Assembly (NCBI RefSeq): GCF_027409185.1
Contig: NC_084463.1
Span: forward strand, 42,634,407-42,698,406
DNA: 64,000 nt
Direction: 5' to 3'
Source: Cynocephalus volans
Taxonomy: Eukaryota; Chordata; Mammalia; Dermoptera; Cynocephalidae
Each line of letters starts with the position of its first letter. Position 1 is the first letter of the stretch. Of the stretch, positions 11,700-24,184 are shown piece by piece. Under the pieces are notes generated by a model. It saw only the letters and a program-made list of their open reading frames with translations, was not told where the DNA came from and searched no databases. A program made the translations under genes and the position numbers.

Positions 11700-13870
11700 G
11701 ATAATCTTAAGAAGCCTCTATTGGTATGAGATATCACAGTGTTTTTCCTTGTGAAAATGTTTAAATTTATCTCACTTTGTAGATTTTCTCTCTCTCACTT
11801 CTTATAAGATTTTTTTCCTTTTACCGTTAAAAATCTTGACTATTATTTCTGTTAAGGTTTTTAAAACTCTCCTTTGAAATGCTGCACTTAAAAATTCAAA
11901 GATCTATGTCTGGTTATCTTTTAAAAATTTGTAAATCACCATGTTTTTGATTATTTTTATTATTATTATTTTCATTCTATCCAAACAATTAGGTGCGTTT
12001 TACTTTTAGTCTTCATCTATGTATAATTATATTTGTATTTTATGAACTGTCACTTTACTGTTGTAGCTATATTAATTCTGCTCAATATTCTAGTTCACTA
12101 AACCTCTCATCATCCTAGTTTAATTTAATGGCTAACCTGTACATTGTTTATTAACTGGATATGTTTGTATACTGTGTATTTTCTATTTTGCTTTTTTTTC
12201 AAATATTCTTTTAAATTTTATAGTTTCCAATTTTCACAAAAATTAACATTGATTTTCTTTTTTTAAAATTGTATTTGCTTAAAATTTCAAAACATAATCC
12301 CAATATGCATAGCTTTTGTGTATATTTTTTTCCAATACTTTGTCCTTATTTTCTTGGGTTCATTATAGTTTTTAATCTGGTTCACAATTTTTTGAAATGT
12401 CACATTTAGGATGGCTGCAATCACATTATTTTTTTGTTTATTCAATTTTCCTGGGGACAAGTTAGAAATCCACATAGATTTGACATCTTTGTGATCAGTC
12501 AGTATCTGAAGGAAGGTCTTCTTAGTGTGATTATTCTAGATTGTTCTCTGGATTTACTTCTGCTCCTGTTACGTTCTCATAACTTCCTTTAACTCTGTTT
12601 AGCATTTTAAGAATTCTTGAAGCTTCTTGAGCACTTTTAATTGTATACATGAAAAATTTTGGGAATACATAACATTTTCCCTAAAAGCACAAATATCCAC
12701 AGGGTACACATGAGTAAAATATTTCATGTAGATATTGTGCAGCACCCAACAGCATCTGATGAGACATCCCAAGTTCCTTAATTTGGAACATCCCCTCTCC
12801 CAAATATACCATGTGGTGATAACAATTTGTGAGAGGTAATTTATTTTTCAATAACGAAAAGTTAATTTTAGGTTTTACACAAATTTATAACAGTACCAAC
12901 GTGGATACAGCCAATTTTACTGTTTTTCTGTTATGTTAAGCTCATATTCATACAACTATTTACCTGAATTCAGGGCTTCTGGCTTCAATCAACATCCTTC
13001 CTTATTATCATGTCCCCAACTCTAAAAATAATGTGTTTGGATTTTTCATTTGATTTATAAATTAATAATATTAGTCAAATAAAATTTGCGTGTGGCTCGA
13101 TATTACTTATTGGTTCCAACTTAATTTAAAGTATCTGTTTTTATTTTATACTGCCTAAAAATGTAACCTGTTAGATTTCTGCTTTCATAAAATTAATAAT
13201 ATTTTAGACCTAAAACTTGGCTATTTAAATTTTTTCTTCTAATATTGGAATATAATATGTAACCTCTGCTTACTAGTAAAAAATGCTGTCAATTTTTCTC
13301 CATGCCTAATTAGTCAAACTTTGTAATAAAATTATTTGTCATTTTTAATGTTAATTTAGTTGTATACCAAAACTTTTTATTTCTGTAATGGTAGTAATGT
13401 CACTTAATATGATTATAAATGTGTCAGTTTTGTCATTTTCCATGAATCTTTTTGTTATACATTTTAAACTCTTAGCTCTAACATTGGGAGGGCTAAGTAA
13501 ATACTCTGATTTGTCCAATTTTATTTGTTTATTTTTCATTTACCAAATTACTTTGTATCTGTTTTTATTAAAATTTGCTTCTCTGATGTGTGTAAATACT
13601 GATTTAAAAACAGAGGTAGGCTAATGTGCTATCTTGATGAAATTCGAAGTCGAATGGAATGCTTCACTGTTTTCCTTTAGATTTAATAACTGTTTGACTC
13701 ACAAAATAAATATGAGTATTAAGTACAGTAATTATAGTCATATTCTCCATCCTATATCAGAAGAAACTTTTGGTCATTCATTATTCACACCAAAGCTTCA
13801 TTCTTTTATGTTGCACTTCCTGAACCTTCTATGACAACAGTATAGAAAATTTAGAAACATGGAATATGAC
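11700..13870. other. AT-rich sequence without recognisable gene
   Basis: Long AT-rich stretch with short ORFs only and no protein resemblance. A (TTA)n-like patch lies near 11,955. I could not assign a repeat family. Confidence 0.5.
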
Positions 13871-14700
13871 ACATGAGACATAACTACTTGATAAGCACAA
13901 ATTATTGAAGTAAACTTAAGGAATACAAATAGTTAGGCCTACAACAAGTAAAGAAATTGAAATAATTTTTAAAATCTTTCTACAAAGAAAAACATAGAAT
14001 TAGATGTCTTGCATGATCAATTCTACAAAATATGAAGAAGAATCAATATTAATTATTCACAACCCCTTTTTTCACAAAAAAAAAAAAAATGAGAGGACCC
14101 TCCTCGGTTCATTCCATGAGATCTATGTTGATATCAGAGCCAGACAAAAGCATCACATGTAAGGTATGATATGAATGAGCATCCCTAATGAATGCAGACA
14201 CAGATGTCCTTTAAAAACTTTACCAAACTGTGTCCTGGAATATATAAAAATGACCAACACCATTACCAAATTAGAGTATTTCACAAACGCAATGTTGACT
14301 TAACATTCAAAAGTCAATTAATACAATACACAGTATAATAGACTAAAGAACAACAAAAACATTACTTCAATTGACACAAAAATATTTCACATATCCAACA
14401 TCCATTTATAATAAAATTCCTAGCACATTAGGAATAGGAAGGAATTTTCTAGACCTGTAAAAGGGTGCCTATATAAAAGTACTGCTAATATCATGCTTAA
14501 TGGTGAAAGACTAGATGCTTTACCTTAAAGCCTGAGAACAAATCAATAATGTCCACTTTTATCACTTTATTTAATATAGCCTTAGGGTTCAAAACAATAA
14601 AAAAATGGACATTTACAAGAGGTGACACTTTTAACTTTACTTTATCATACATTGGTAACCTCTTTACATCTAGAGTCCTCAATGTAGCAAACATTTTATA
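13870..14700 (+). mobile_element. Old LINE-1 ORF2 fragment
   Basis: Plus-strand decayed ORF2: a segment matching the RT region before the catalytic motif ([28 protein letters not shown]-type, near 14,485), preceded by a CCATTTATAATAAAATTCCT stretch. An internal A-run lies at 14,077-14,090. No frame is intact. Confidence 0.65.
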
Positions 14701-15774
14701 TTAAAAGGCTGGAAGTTAGTGGAGAGCAGCATGTATACAGAGGCCTCTGTCATTGGCCAGAACATCTTTGCAATCGGCAGAGGGTGTTTCCTATTGGCCA
14801 GATGCAGTGTGTTCCTCCACATTTCCCACTTCTGGTATAGAGGTCTGCCAGAAGGAAGTCCGGGTAGGGCTGGAATACTCAAATGCCAAGGTGGTTCAGG
14901 CTGGGAGGTGGAGTGGGGAGAGGTTCCCAGTGCTTCAAGTCTTTGGCCTGGACAATAGGCTCCATTGTGGCAGTCCAGGTTTCTGCATGCATGTGTGCAT
15001 GCGCACGCACGCACGCACAAATGTATGCATACATAATATTTAATCTTAGATTCCATAGCATCATCCCAACTTCTAGTTAGTAGGAAGTAGAGCAGTTTTC
15101 AGCTGAGAAGAAATTTGTGCTTAGAAATGTAGAAAGATAATTTTAAATTCAGTACATTCAGTGTTACCCTACAGTTTGTTTGCTTTCCCAGTTTCAGAGA
15201 ATCCCACCTTTCTCTTCCTATTGAGAATAAATAGTGTTAATATGGTGTGATTGACCATGTTCCCCATGTAATGTGCTGGGTAGTGGGTAGAGTGATACAC
15301 TAATTCTAAGTTGTGCTAGCAATTTAACAATTTTTTGTTTTACTTTGCCTTGGTATACATATGTTTTTATTTCACAAGCTAACTGAAATTTTATATTAGA
15401 TTCCCAGTGTTGAAGAAATTATAAAAAGATATCAATTTTGCATATGTGGAATGATCCCATCTGTTCTGAATATGTCCTTTATCTCATTCTACTTAACAGA
15501 AATAACTACATTTTTTCTGATTATTCAGAACTTAAATCCATAAACATGTTTTCAGATTAATATAGAATTTGAATTTTTAAAAGTGGTTTTTCATTCCTGA
15601 GAACATTGCTTTTATAAATGTTCAGTCTTGTGAAATATAAAAATGTATTTCCAGGTAGTTTCTGAATTCTTGAAGCAGGCATTTTGAGGGTAGGTTTACT
15701 ACATTGAAGAGATTATGTGACCATGATGATGTCATTGGGCTAATCAATGAACACTAAATGGTCACCGTCTCTTT
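14701..15774. other. Non-coding upstream region of the DIDO1-like gene
   Basis: Includes a short alternating purine-pyrimidine stretch (TGTGTGCATGCGCACGCACG near 14,992-15,018). No CpG-island-like promoter is visible upstream of the gene. Confidence 0.45.
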
Positions 15775-15853
15775 AAAAGGATGAGGCGGAATGTTTTCCT
15801 CTCTGTTCCGAGGTCACCAGGGAGACCACAGTTAGAGGGGGCAGCTGGAGCAG
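15775..15853 (+). other. Possible non-coding first exon of DIDO1-like gene
   Basis: A local GC-richer segment ends in GCTGGAGCAG followed by GTGAGAAG, a good splice donor. It lies about 2 kb upstream of the clear 5' UTR exon. There is no TATA box at a convincing distance. Assignment rests only on the donor and the position. Confidence 0.3.
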
Positions 15854-16965
15854 GTGAGAAGTTGCTCAGGAGGGTGGGCTCTGGGGCAGATGTGCTAGAA
15901 AAAGGTAGATATTCAGGTCCTACCTAGAAAGAAAAGCATCTCAAGTGAGTGTTTAGGTGTGACTATTGAAAGAGCATCTAGAAGGAGAAATGTTATTTAA
16001 GTACACATAGATTAACTGTGCCACATTGATGTTTAGTAATTGTAAACATTAATCTTCTAAAGATTTTCTTAGTTTTTTGATTAAAATGATGACATAGCTA
16101 CAATATTATGAGTTTTTGAATAGTTACATTCATATACAATTTTGTTCAGCCTTTTCACCTTTTGTTCGTGTTTCTCTGCTCTGTGCTGGGTTTTGTTGAG
16201 CTGAGTTCACCTCTGAAGCAGGCTTATACTTGGAAAGAAGGAGATGTCTGATGGCTGACCTCTGAGCCTTCATCTTCTGTGCCTCTGCCAGCCCCCCTGG
16301 GCAAACCCAAGATTGTCCGCTCCTTCCCGGCCTCTCTAAGTCCCTTCTCTCTGAGTGTACTGGTAATATCTGCCTTTCTGTGATAAAGTCCTTAAAGAGG
16401 GTGTTATGTGCTTTTTTCCAACTCCCCAGATGTATTTGTGGGTAACATAATGTACATTCAAATATAAGATCACTTGGAAAGTGTAGTGCCTTTTTATTTT
16501 AAAACTACTGATATGTGGCTTTAGTTAGTTATTTAAGAGTTATAAAAAATTATTTTTTAATTTTCTTTTAGTATCTCTAGATAAAGTGAGATGTTGAAAA
16601 TATGAATCCTGTTACTTGTGAACAGTGACCAACAACAACGGTGTTGTGAGGCCTGGCTGTCTACTTGAACCAAGAGATTTTGTCAGCTAGGTTTTTGGGG
16701 TTTTTTTCTTTGCTTTTTGTTTTTTGTTTTGTATTTAGGATTCCAGCAGAAAAAGTATCCAAGCTTTCATTATTAGGTTTGTAAAGTATCAGTACTGTTA
16801 AATGGTAATAACTAAATTTTAACTTAATAAGTTTGTGTCTTCTGTTAATAAAGTGGGATTCATTTGTAAGGAGATTGACATAATGGAACATTCATATTTA
16901 TTTGAAATATTCTAAACTTTTGCCTAAAGTTTTCATTTGAAAATCATCTGTTAAGAATTAGGTTT

Positions 16966-17033
16966 ACATGCTAACACCAAGGTCAGTGGTTTGGATCCCC
17001 TTACCGGCCAGCCACCCAAGAAACAAACAAAAA
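16966..17033 (+). repeat. tRNA-Ile-derived SINE, 3' half
   Basis: Plus-strand fragment containing the B-box part (AACACCAAGGTCAGTGGTTT, then GGATCCCCTTACCGGCCAGCC) and a CAAAC-rich tail. The 5' half is missing. Confidence 0.8.
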
Positions 17034-17853
17034 GAATTTGATTCACAGCGTCCCTTTATTCCTCCTACAGAAAGCTTTCCCCACAGAGGCAGGTCCCAGC
17101 GGTAGAGGTACTGCATCCACATGCCCTTCTTGGTGCAGGCTCCTCAGACTGCGTCTTTAGTAGAAATTCAAAGTGTTATAAGAAAATTGGGACTTGACTT
17201 TCTTTTAAAATGTCTATCAAATTTACTGAAAGTTTGCTGATTTGTGTAAGCAAAGAAAGTGTTTCCCAAAAAGTAAAATATTTAGCAAGAATGAATAAAC
17301 AATTGTAATTTAGCGTTGTATTATAATTATCTATTACAAGTATAATGTAGTATACTGTAGTATAGTAACAGCTCTGCTGTATGTACTGATAAGGAGCATG
17401 TCTTTGCTTTTTGTGTTATTTCTCACATTTCAAACCTATGACCTTTTCAGGTCAGCATTGCCTCCTAGATGAGAGCAGCTCAGTGTGATTTGCCCAGTGT
17501 CCCCAGCTGGCATGGTAAGCCCCCCTTTGTGTTGCCACCATCACAGAGGATCCTCTGCACACTACTGGGGGCCTGGGGTTTCCATGCTGATGCAGGGTCA
17601 GTGTTGGTGCCTGGTTTAGTTTAGCCATGTCGGGGCATAAAGGAAGGGGTGTGGTCCATGCCTCACCAGTTTCTGGGTGACTGAGGAGTGTGTGGGTCAG
17701 GTTTGCAGTCAGGCAGCACCTACAGCTGGATAGGAAACTGGGAAGTGACAACATTTAGATGGAAGCAAAAAGAAAAATTTAGGTTGCAAGTGATCTTAAG
17801 TTGTGTGTTTTATGTTTTTAAGGTTTTCATTTAATACCTGTCTGTTCCCTCAG
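17034..17853. other. Non-coding sequence between SINE and 5' UTR exon
   Basis: 17,050-17,160 is GC-richer than its surroundings and has several AG and GT dinucleotides in plausible splice contexts, but I could not identify it as exon or retrocopy. The rest shows nothing recognisable. Confidence 0.4.
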
Positions 17854-17930
17854 GTGGAACATCACAGAAACCAGAGTCATTAGCATTTAAATGTGATTAA
17901 AGCTGGACAGCTTGGAAAAGAATTCTCATG
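17854..17930 (+). other. 5' UTR exon of DIDO1-like gene
   Basis: A 77-nt segment is bounded by a strong acceptor (CTGTCTGTTCCCTCAG) and a strong donor (ATG|GTATGTACTG). It contains an in-frame-stop-rich sequence and no useful ORF, as expected for a non-coding leader exon about 0.9 kb upstream of the start-codon exon. Its presence shows that the copy arose by DNA duplication and kept more than the coding exons. Confidence 0.6.
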
Positions 17931-18059
17931 GTATGTACTGTTTTTCAGGTTTTGTTGTTTTAAACAAGAGCAAAAGTTTCACAAACATGATCCTCTAGAA
18001 CCTATTAGAAAGTGAAAAAAATAGAGAAAAGTGTTATACTTTAAAGCTATTGCCTAGGT

Positions 18060-18330
18060 TCATATTTTCTAAGTGTCTCAGTTATCTGTTGCTGCTGACA
18101 ATATCCCAGAAACTCAGTGTACTAAAACAATGCCTGTTTCTTATCTCTCAACGTTGTGGAATCTAAGCAGTGCTTCTCCCACATGGCACCCAAGAGGATC
18201 ACTCAGAGTTCAGCCAGCAGGAAGGCTGGTATGGAGGGTCCAAGAGCAGCATCCCTCCTGGTCCTGGGTCAGGGCAGCTAAAGGCCAGGGCTCAGCTGGT
18301 CCTCTCCCCTACATGTAATCTCCAGCAGGG
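18060..18330. repeat. Diverged DNA-transposon-like sequence
   Basis: TTATCTGTTGCTGCTGACAA, then a diverged 'AACTCAGTGTACTAAAACAATGCC' region, resembles the common hAT-type MER element start. Family not determined. Confidence 0.35.
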
Positions 18331-18811
18331 TGGTCTGCAGCCTAGGACTCCAGAGCCAATTAGATATGGCCAGTCCCCTTGCTGGCTGTCTGTCAACATC
18401 ACTCTGTGATCCTGTCTTTACCAAACTTGTGCTGGAGCTTATTTCCTTTGTTCCCTGATCCCTGTTTTGTAAAGCCCTGTCCTTAGCAGGTAAATGGCAG
18501 CAGGACACATTTGAGTTGCTGACTGTTTTTTCCTACCAAACATTACATATGTAACTATTAAAGTTTCCTTAATGAGTCTCCTGAAATCATCTTATGTGCC
18601 ACACTTCACGTGCCACACTTCATGAAACACTGGTCAACAGGGCTTACTTCATGCACAGTCCCACATCTTGTAGGTAGAGGATTGTTCCATTTCATCCTGT
18701 TCTTATTTACATTTAGACAGGTTGTGCTCCCTCTTGTGTGTGGTTGAGGTTGTGTCATCTTTTTGCTCAGTGGCTTGCTGGTCATGATGTGATTACATTT
18801 TCTCATTAGGT

Positions 18812-19647
18812 ATGGAAAGTAAAGGTGACCTGCGCAGTGAGGACGCACCTGAGATGATCAAACCCACAAGGAAAGCCTTCATCAAAACCCAGGGATTCGG
18901 AAGAACAACTGTTGCTAAGCGAGAGAGTGTGGGAGATGTGGAGGCAGGCTCACAGGGGCAGCAGCCCCCACGGCAGCACAGCCTGGCCTTGGGACGCAGT
19001 GGGACGTGGCCACAGTGCACCGAGCCAGTGGAGGAATCCCTCACAATAGTTCAGCGCCGAGGAAGGAAGAATGCTCATGTCTCCTTTGAAGATTCCAGTG
19101 AGCCAATGTCTTGTCCAGTCCCAGATGTTGAAACTGCCTTGGAAGGGAGGATAGGAAGTACCTGTGAGATGAAAAGTGGCCCCCACTCTGGTTCCTTGAG
19201 TGTACAGGAGCGACCTGCCTCTTCTGGAAAGGCCAGAGGAAGCAAGGAAAAGGAGGACACCTCCGACAATGACAGTGATGGCCTGACTTTGAAGGAGCTT
19301 CAGAATCGCCTTTGGGGAAAGCGAGAGCAAGAGCCACCTGACAGGCCCCTGAAAGGCATCCAGAATCACCTGAGAAAGAAGCGTCGGGAGGAGAATCCCA
19401 CAGACACTGTGCATGTCGAGGCAGGAACTACTGTCGAGAATGCTCTGCCCAGCAAGCAAGAGCCAGAGACTGTCCAGAGGGTTGTGTCCCAGGCAGTGAC
19501 CGATGACCAAGAGAGTCAGCGGGAGAGGGCAGCAGCTCAGCAAGTGAAAGATGAAGAGAGCAGGGACCCGGGCAAGCCTAAGTCTGAATGTGAGCTGCAC
19601 GACCCCAACACCCTGGACCGCATGTGTCTCCAGCCTCGTAACAACAG
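18812..19647 (+). CDS. DIDO1: DIDO1-like coding exon 1 (start codon, N-terminal region)
   Basis: Encodes residues 1-278 and two bases of 279. The start ATG follows an acceptor (TTTTCTCATTAG) by two bases and begins MESKGDLRSED, matching the family N-terminus. Conserved blocks are IKPTRKAF, TTVAKRE, SDGLTLKELQNRLWGKREQE (the family's basic NLS-bearing region) and LRKKRREE. The first PHD strand closes the exon as DPNTLDRMCLQPRNNR. The family has Tyr-Cys-x-Cys here, and in this copy the first Cys is Arg270, leaving only Cys272. Donor AACAG|GTGGGT is canonical. The frame is fully open. Confidence 0.88.
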
Positions 19648-20405
19648 GTGGGTCATGGGAGGACAGGGATGGGCTGCCCCAGCTTTAAAAGAAATCCGGG
19701 TCGTGAAAATAGTGTTTATATTTGTTTTGATTTTAAATGTTACAAAGCTAGGCTGGATGAATAATTTGTTTATTCAAAAAAGATGAACTCATCATTATCA
19801 AAAAAGGAATGAAAGGCCAGCCTAGAGCCACCCCTCCCCTGTGGTAGCCACCCAACATGTGGCTGTTTACAGTCAAAGTGATGAGCATGGGAGGAGGTGA
19901 GAATCCTCTGCCCCCACCCAGCCATGTGCAGCCAGTGGCTGCCGAGTACCCCACACGTGGTCTCAGTAATCTGTCAGAGAGAGCTCCCATAGACTGTTCC
20001 TTGGGAGACAGCAGAGGGCCAGGTGCAGACTGGTGGAACCCCAGTGTGGACATGGGGGCAGCTCAGAGTCTTCGCTAGACTTTGTTGTTAAGGAATCTCT
20101 ATTGGCTTGTTGGTGGGACAAAGGCATCACTGCTGTTTTGAGGAGACATATACTGAAGTAGTTAGGGTACAATGCCTGGAAAGCCTATAGTTCACTCCAG
20201 CCAAAAAAGGATACACAAATTTAGTTGAATGTTAGTAAAATCAGTAGAGGGACATATGTGTTCTTTGTTCCGTTCTCTGTACTTTTATGTATATTTGCAT
20301 TTTCTAAGCAATAGAATGTTAAAACCTATTGGACTTCTTAATTTGTCAAAAGTAAGTGTTTGTCCCTCACGTCCCATTCCTAATATCATTATTTTATGAT
20401 TTCAG

Positions 20406-20727
20406 GTTTATGAGTTGCTGTGACCGATGTGAAGAACGGTTTCGTGGCAATTCTGGGGGCGCTTCTCAGGCTCGAGGAAGGCTTTTGGAAAGGAACAGGG
20501 AAGATTATATCTGCCCAAACTGCACCGTTCTGCAAGTGCAGGATGAGACTAAGGCAGAAACCACAGACCATCAGGAAACTAAATTTAGACCTGGAGATGC
20601 TGATGACACAGAGTTTACAAGTACAGGAACAGTGGAGCAAAAATCTAGTGAAGACCAAAAGATAAAGAGGAGAGTTGAGAAAGCTGCAAATCCAAGTGGC
20701 AAGAAAAAACTCAAGCTTTGCCAGCCT
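20406..20727 (+). CDS. DIDO1: DIDO1-like coding exon 2 (remainder of PHD finger)
   Basis: Residues 279-386, acceptor TTTATGATTTCAG, donor CCT|GTGAGT. It carries the rest of the PHD finger: FMSCCDRCEERFRGNS, then EDYICPNC. Zinc site 2 ligands (Cys284, Cys287, Cys315, Cys318) are intact. The family Trp-Phe-His and following Cys are replaced by Arg290-Phe-Arg292 and Ser295, so site 1 cannot form normally and the methyl-lysine cage Trp is gone. The downstream basic stretch AANPSGKKKLKLCQP is kept. Confidence 0.88.
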
Positions 20728-21824
20728 GTGAGTATTTTGCCTACTGAGGTAAACATTAAGGGGATGAACTTATGGGTTCCAGACTTGCTATTGGCAGAAA
20801 TATCAAGGTTGGGAAAGTTTCTGTCTTGAAATAAGCTAATTTCTACCAAGACAGGTGCTGCATCTGGGTGGGGCTTCCTGAGCTCTGCCCCTATCTCCTG
20901 CCCACACCATCTGGACAAGCATCTGTACCTACCTCATCAGCTGTTGTGCACTTAATTCTTAACAATCACTTTTATTTCCATGTTCTTGATGTTACTTATG
21001 TATTTTATGTGTATCAGCAGCATTGTTTTTGAATGGCTGAAATGCGTGTGCCCTCCTGTCCACCCACACACACCATCTCGAGCTGCCTTGTGGTTCTTTT
21101 GCCATCTTGGTGTGGGAAGCCCTGAGTGGTCTTGGTGACTGCATCAGTCTGACCCTCACTGTTCTTGGCTCAGTGTGTCATTTCTCTGCCTTGTGGCTAT
21201 TTCCTTGACACTCCTTCCTACCTGGTTTTTATGTCCCTCTGGGACTGTGATTCTTCATTTTTTCCAGATATGTCAGCTTCTGAGGAGAGATGTCACATGC
21301 TCATAATCTCCATTCCAGTGCCCATGAGGGGGCATGACTCAGAGCATGTTTCACTCTGGGCCTTCCTGAGTCCCTGGCCCACCCCTACCCTGGCAGCTTG
21401 TCCTCTAACTGGGGCCAACCAAACAGGAGGCTTTGAGGTTGCTGTGTCTCAAAGCATCTCTGCCTTATGAACACTCTTGCACTGTTAGCTGCAAGGTGGA
21501 AGTGCAAGGACTGAGCCATTTAAATAAATGTGCCATGAAAGTATTAAGACTGACTAAATGGAAATATGACACTACTGTTAATATCACAGTCATTAAGAAA
21601 AATTAATAGGAAAATTTCTCCATTTCATCTTTATACTCAATGTGTTTTACTTAAGCTTATATAAAACTTTATTCTAAGTAAAACAGATCCTGTGGAAGAA
21701 AAATAACTATGTTAATTATTTAATTTGAGAAATAAGTTTTCACTTAAGTACATTTGAGGGATGCCTTCATGTGTATTTTAGTCTTGACCATCAACACAGA
21801 AGCAACCAAGTGTACATCTTGTGC

Positions 21825-22440
21825 TGTATTAGGTTTTTGTTACTATATACCACACTACCACAAACTTAGCTTAGAACATCACACATTTATGGTTTCAGTT
21901 TCTGTTGTTCTCAAGCCTGGGCATGACTTCACTGGGCCCTCTGATTGGGATCTTAACAGGACTGCAGTCAGGCTGTGACTCTTGTCTCATCAGAGGCTCA
22001 GCAGGGGAAAGATCCCCTTCCAGAATCCCTCATGCTGTTCAGTATATAAGTATGTCCCATGCAATTTTTGTGGCATACTTATATAATATTTTTTGTTTGT
22101 TTATCTGAAATCCAGATTTAGTTGTGTGTCCCGTATTTTATCTAGCAGCTGTACTCAGATCCTAAACTTGGTTGGCCTTCCCAAAGCAGGGTAGCTTATT
22201 TCACAATCAGCAATGGAGTCTCCTCTCTTTAGGAAAGGCCAGTTTCTCTCTTAAGGGTCCTTTCTGGTCATCTCATTTGGGACCTTGCTTACCTGTGCAA
22301 TTACTGCACGTTTGCCCTATACCAGAACCTGATTGTAGGTATGAAGTCTCATCGTGTGCATGGACCTTGCTCACGCTCAAGATGGAGGGAATTATACAGA
22401 GCATATGTACCAGCGGCAGGTGTCCTAAGGGTCACCTTAG
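21825..22440. repeat. Diverged DNA-transposon/LTR-like sequence
   Basis: TTAGGTTTTTGTTACTATAT then CCACAAACTTAGCTTAGAAC looks like the same general type as the 18,060 copy, located in intron 2. Family uncertain. Confidence 0.3.
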
Positions 22441-22677
22441 AGTTCTGCCCACCACAGATGGTTTGAAGGACAGTTAAAATGTGAATACCTTGCCTCGGGG
22501 AAATACACTCATGTAGTTTGAATAAGTAAAGATAGGATTTTATTCATATTAAAAATATTATTGACATCTCTTAATTAAAAACAGTGAGCTTGGTACTACA
22601 CATAGTGATTTTACACAGCATTTTAACTGCAGAAATTGGCAAGCACACTGTCTGAAGCTCCCTGTTTTGTTCTGCAG

Positions 22678-22890
22678 GTGGTAGAGGCTCCAGGCACCTC
22701 CAGGTGTACCCGCCCTGGGCGCTCCACTGTGGTGCAGCCCAACCTGGCCTACTGCAGCAAGGACCGCATTCTTAAACATGCTGCAGCTACTATGAAATGC
22801 TTAAGTTCAGGCAAAGAACAGAAGCCAAAACCTAAGGAGAAGATCAAGATGAAGCCAGAGAAGCTCCGTCTTGCACAGTATAGTGTTCAG
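22678..22890 (+). CDS. DIDO1: DIDO1-like coding exon 3
   Basis: Residues 387-457, phase 0 at both ends, acceptor GTTCTGCAG, donor CAG|GTAAGT. Reads VVEAPGTSRC, then YCSKDRILKHAAATMK and the Lys-rich EQKPKPKEKIKMKPEK. In the family this segment has a second Cys/His cluster. Here the CC-H triplet is Arg401-Ser402-Thr403 and the last Cys is Arg416, leaving only Cys396 and Cys412. The frame is intact. Confidence 0.87.
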
Positions 22891-23309
22891 GTAAGTTGAC
22901 TCAGACCACCCTTTGAACAATTGGAGCAAAATTTGTTTAACAGTGTTTCCCCCTGAGACTTGTTTTTTTATTTATTTGTAGAATGTAAGGGAAAGCAGAT
23001 ACAGATGTACTGCAGATAGTATCACCTTTACCTTTGTCTTCCACCTTTTCCACCTATTTTTTTTTTCATAACCCATTAGCTGAAATTCAGTCATATAAAT
23101 GCAGTAAAGCAAAAGCAGGTAACTCACTGCTGCATGGAGAACATAAGACTTCAGGACACTGGCAGCAGTCTTGAATAAAAGAGTTGGTAGTCACCCGATG
23201 GAGTTTGTATAGAGAGTAGACACACAGGGCAGTTGGGAGGGAGGTGAGCTCTGGACAAGTCTGTGTTCTTCATTTGAGACCTCACTCACAAGATTGTTTG
23301 TTTATTATT

Positions 23310-23665
23310 TTTATTCATTTATTTTTAATAGACTTTACTTTTTAGAGCAGTTTTAGGTTCACAGCAATATTGAGCAGGAAGTACAGAGATTTCCCATGTA
23401 TACCCCTGACCCACACATGTGTAGCTTGTCCCATTAGCAACATTGCCCAAAAAAGTGGTACATTTGTTACAATTAATGAAACAGATTTATACATCATCGT
23501 CATCCAAAGACCACAGTTTACATTAGAGTTCACACTTTTTTGTGTATTCTGTGGGTTTGGACAGATGTTTAATGATGTGTGTCTACCATGATACTGTCAC
23601 AGAATTTCATTGCCTTGAAATCCTCTCTACCTATTCATCCATTCCTCCTCCATAACCTCTGGTCT
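23310..23665 (-). mobile_element. LINE-1 3' end fragment in intron 3
   Basis: TTTAGAGCAGTTTTAGGTTC and ACAGAGATTTCCCATGTATA are characteristic of old L1 3' sequence read on the minus strand. Confidence 0.65.
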
Positions 23666-23729
23666 TTTTACTGTCTCCATAGCTTACCTGTTTTTATTTA
23701 TTTACTTATGTTTTATTTTTTGCTGAAAG

Positions 23730-24165
23730 AGAAGTTTATTTAATATAAATACATATATTAGTAAAAAAGAAAGATCTCAAATCAGCAATCACCTTTGCAC
23801 CTCAGGAAACTAGAAAATGAAGAGCAAACTAAGCCCAGACTTAGCAAAGAATGTAACTAATAAAAATTAGAGTATAGAAAATGAAAGAAAATAGAAAAAA
23901 ATGTAGGGAAAATCAATGAAAGTAAATGTTGGTAGTTTGATGAGATCCATAAAATTGGCAAACCTTTGTCTAGGTGGACTAAGAAAAAAGAAAACTCAAA
24001 TAACTAAAATCAGAAATGAAAGAGGGGTCATTACAATGAAATTTACAGAAATCAAAAGGGTTATAGGAGAATACTATGCATAATTGTTGGTCAACAAATT
24101 AGATCATCTAGATGAAATGAATAAATTTCTTGAAACACATCACCTACCACGACTGAATTTTGTAA
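23730..24165 (+). mobile_element. LINE-1 ORF2 fragment in intron 3
   Basis: Plus-strand decayed ORF2 just upstream of the RT: KLDHLDEMNKFLETHHLPRL is readable at about 24,093-24,150. Confidence 0.7.
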
Positions 24166-24184
24166 GAAGCAGTTTCAACAGAAC

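Noticed and set aside
17041-17160. Possible extra exon or retrocopy fragment
   Set aside because: Some splice-like dinucleotides and GC enrichment, but no protein or RNA identity could be recognised.
18950-19600. 216-codon minus-strand ORF
   Set aside because: Antisense of DIDO1-like exon 1. No domain, and splice structure supports the plus strand.
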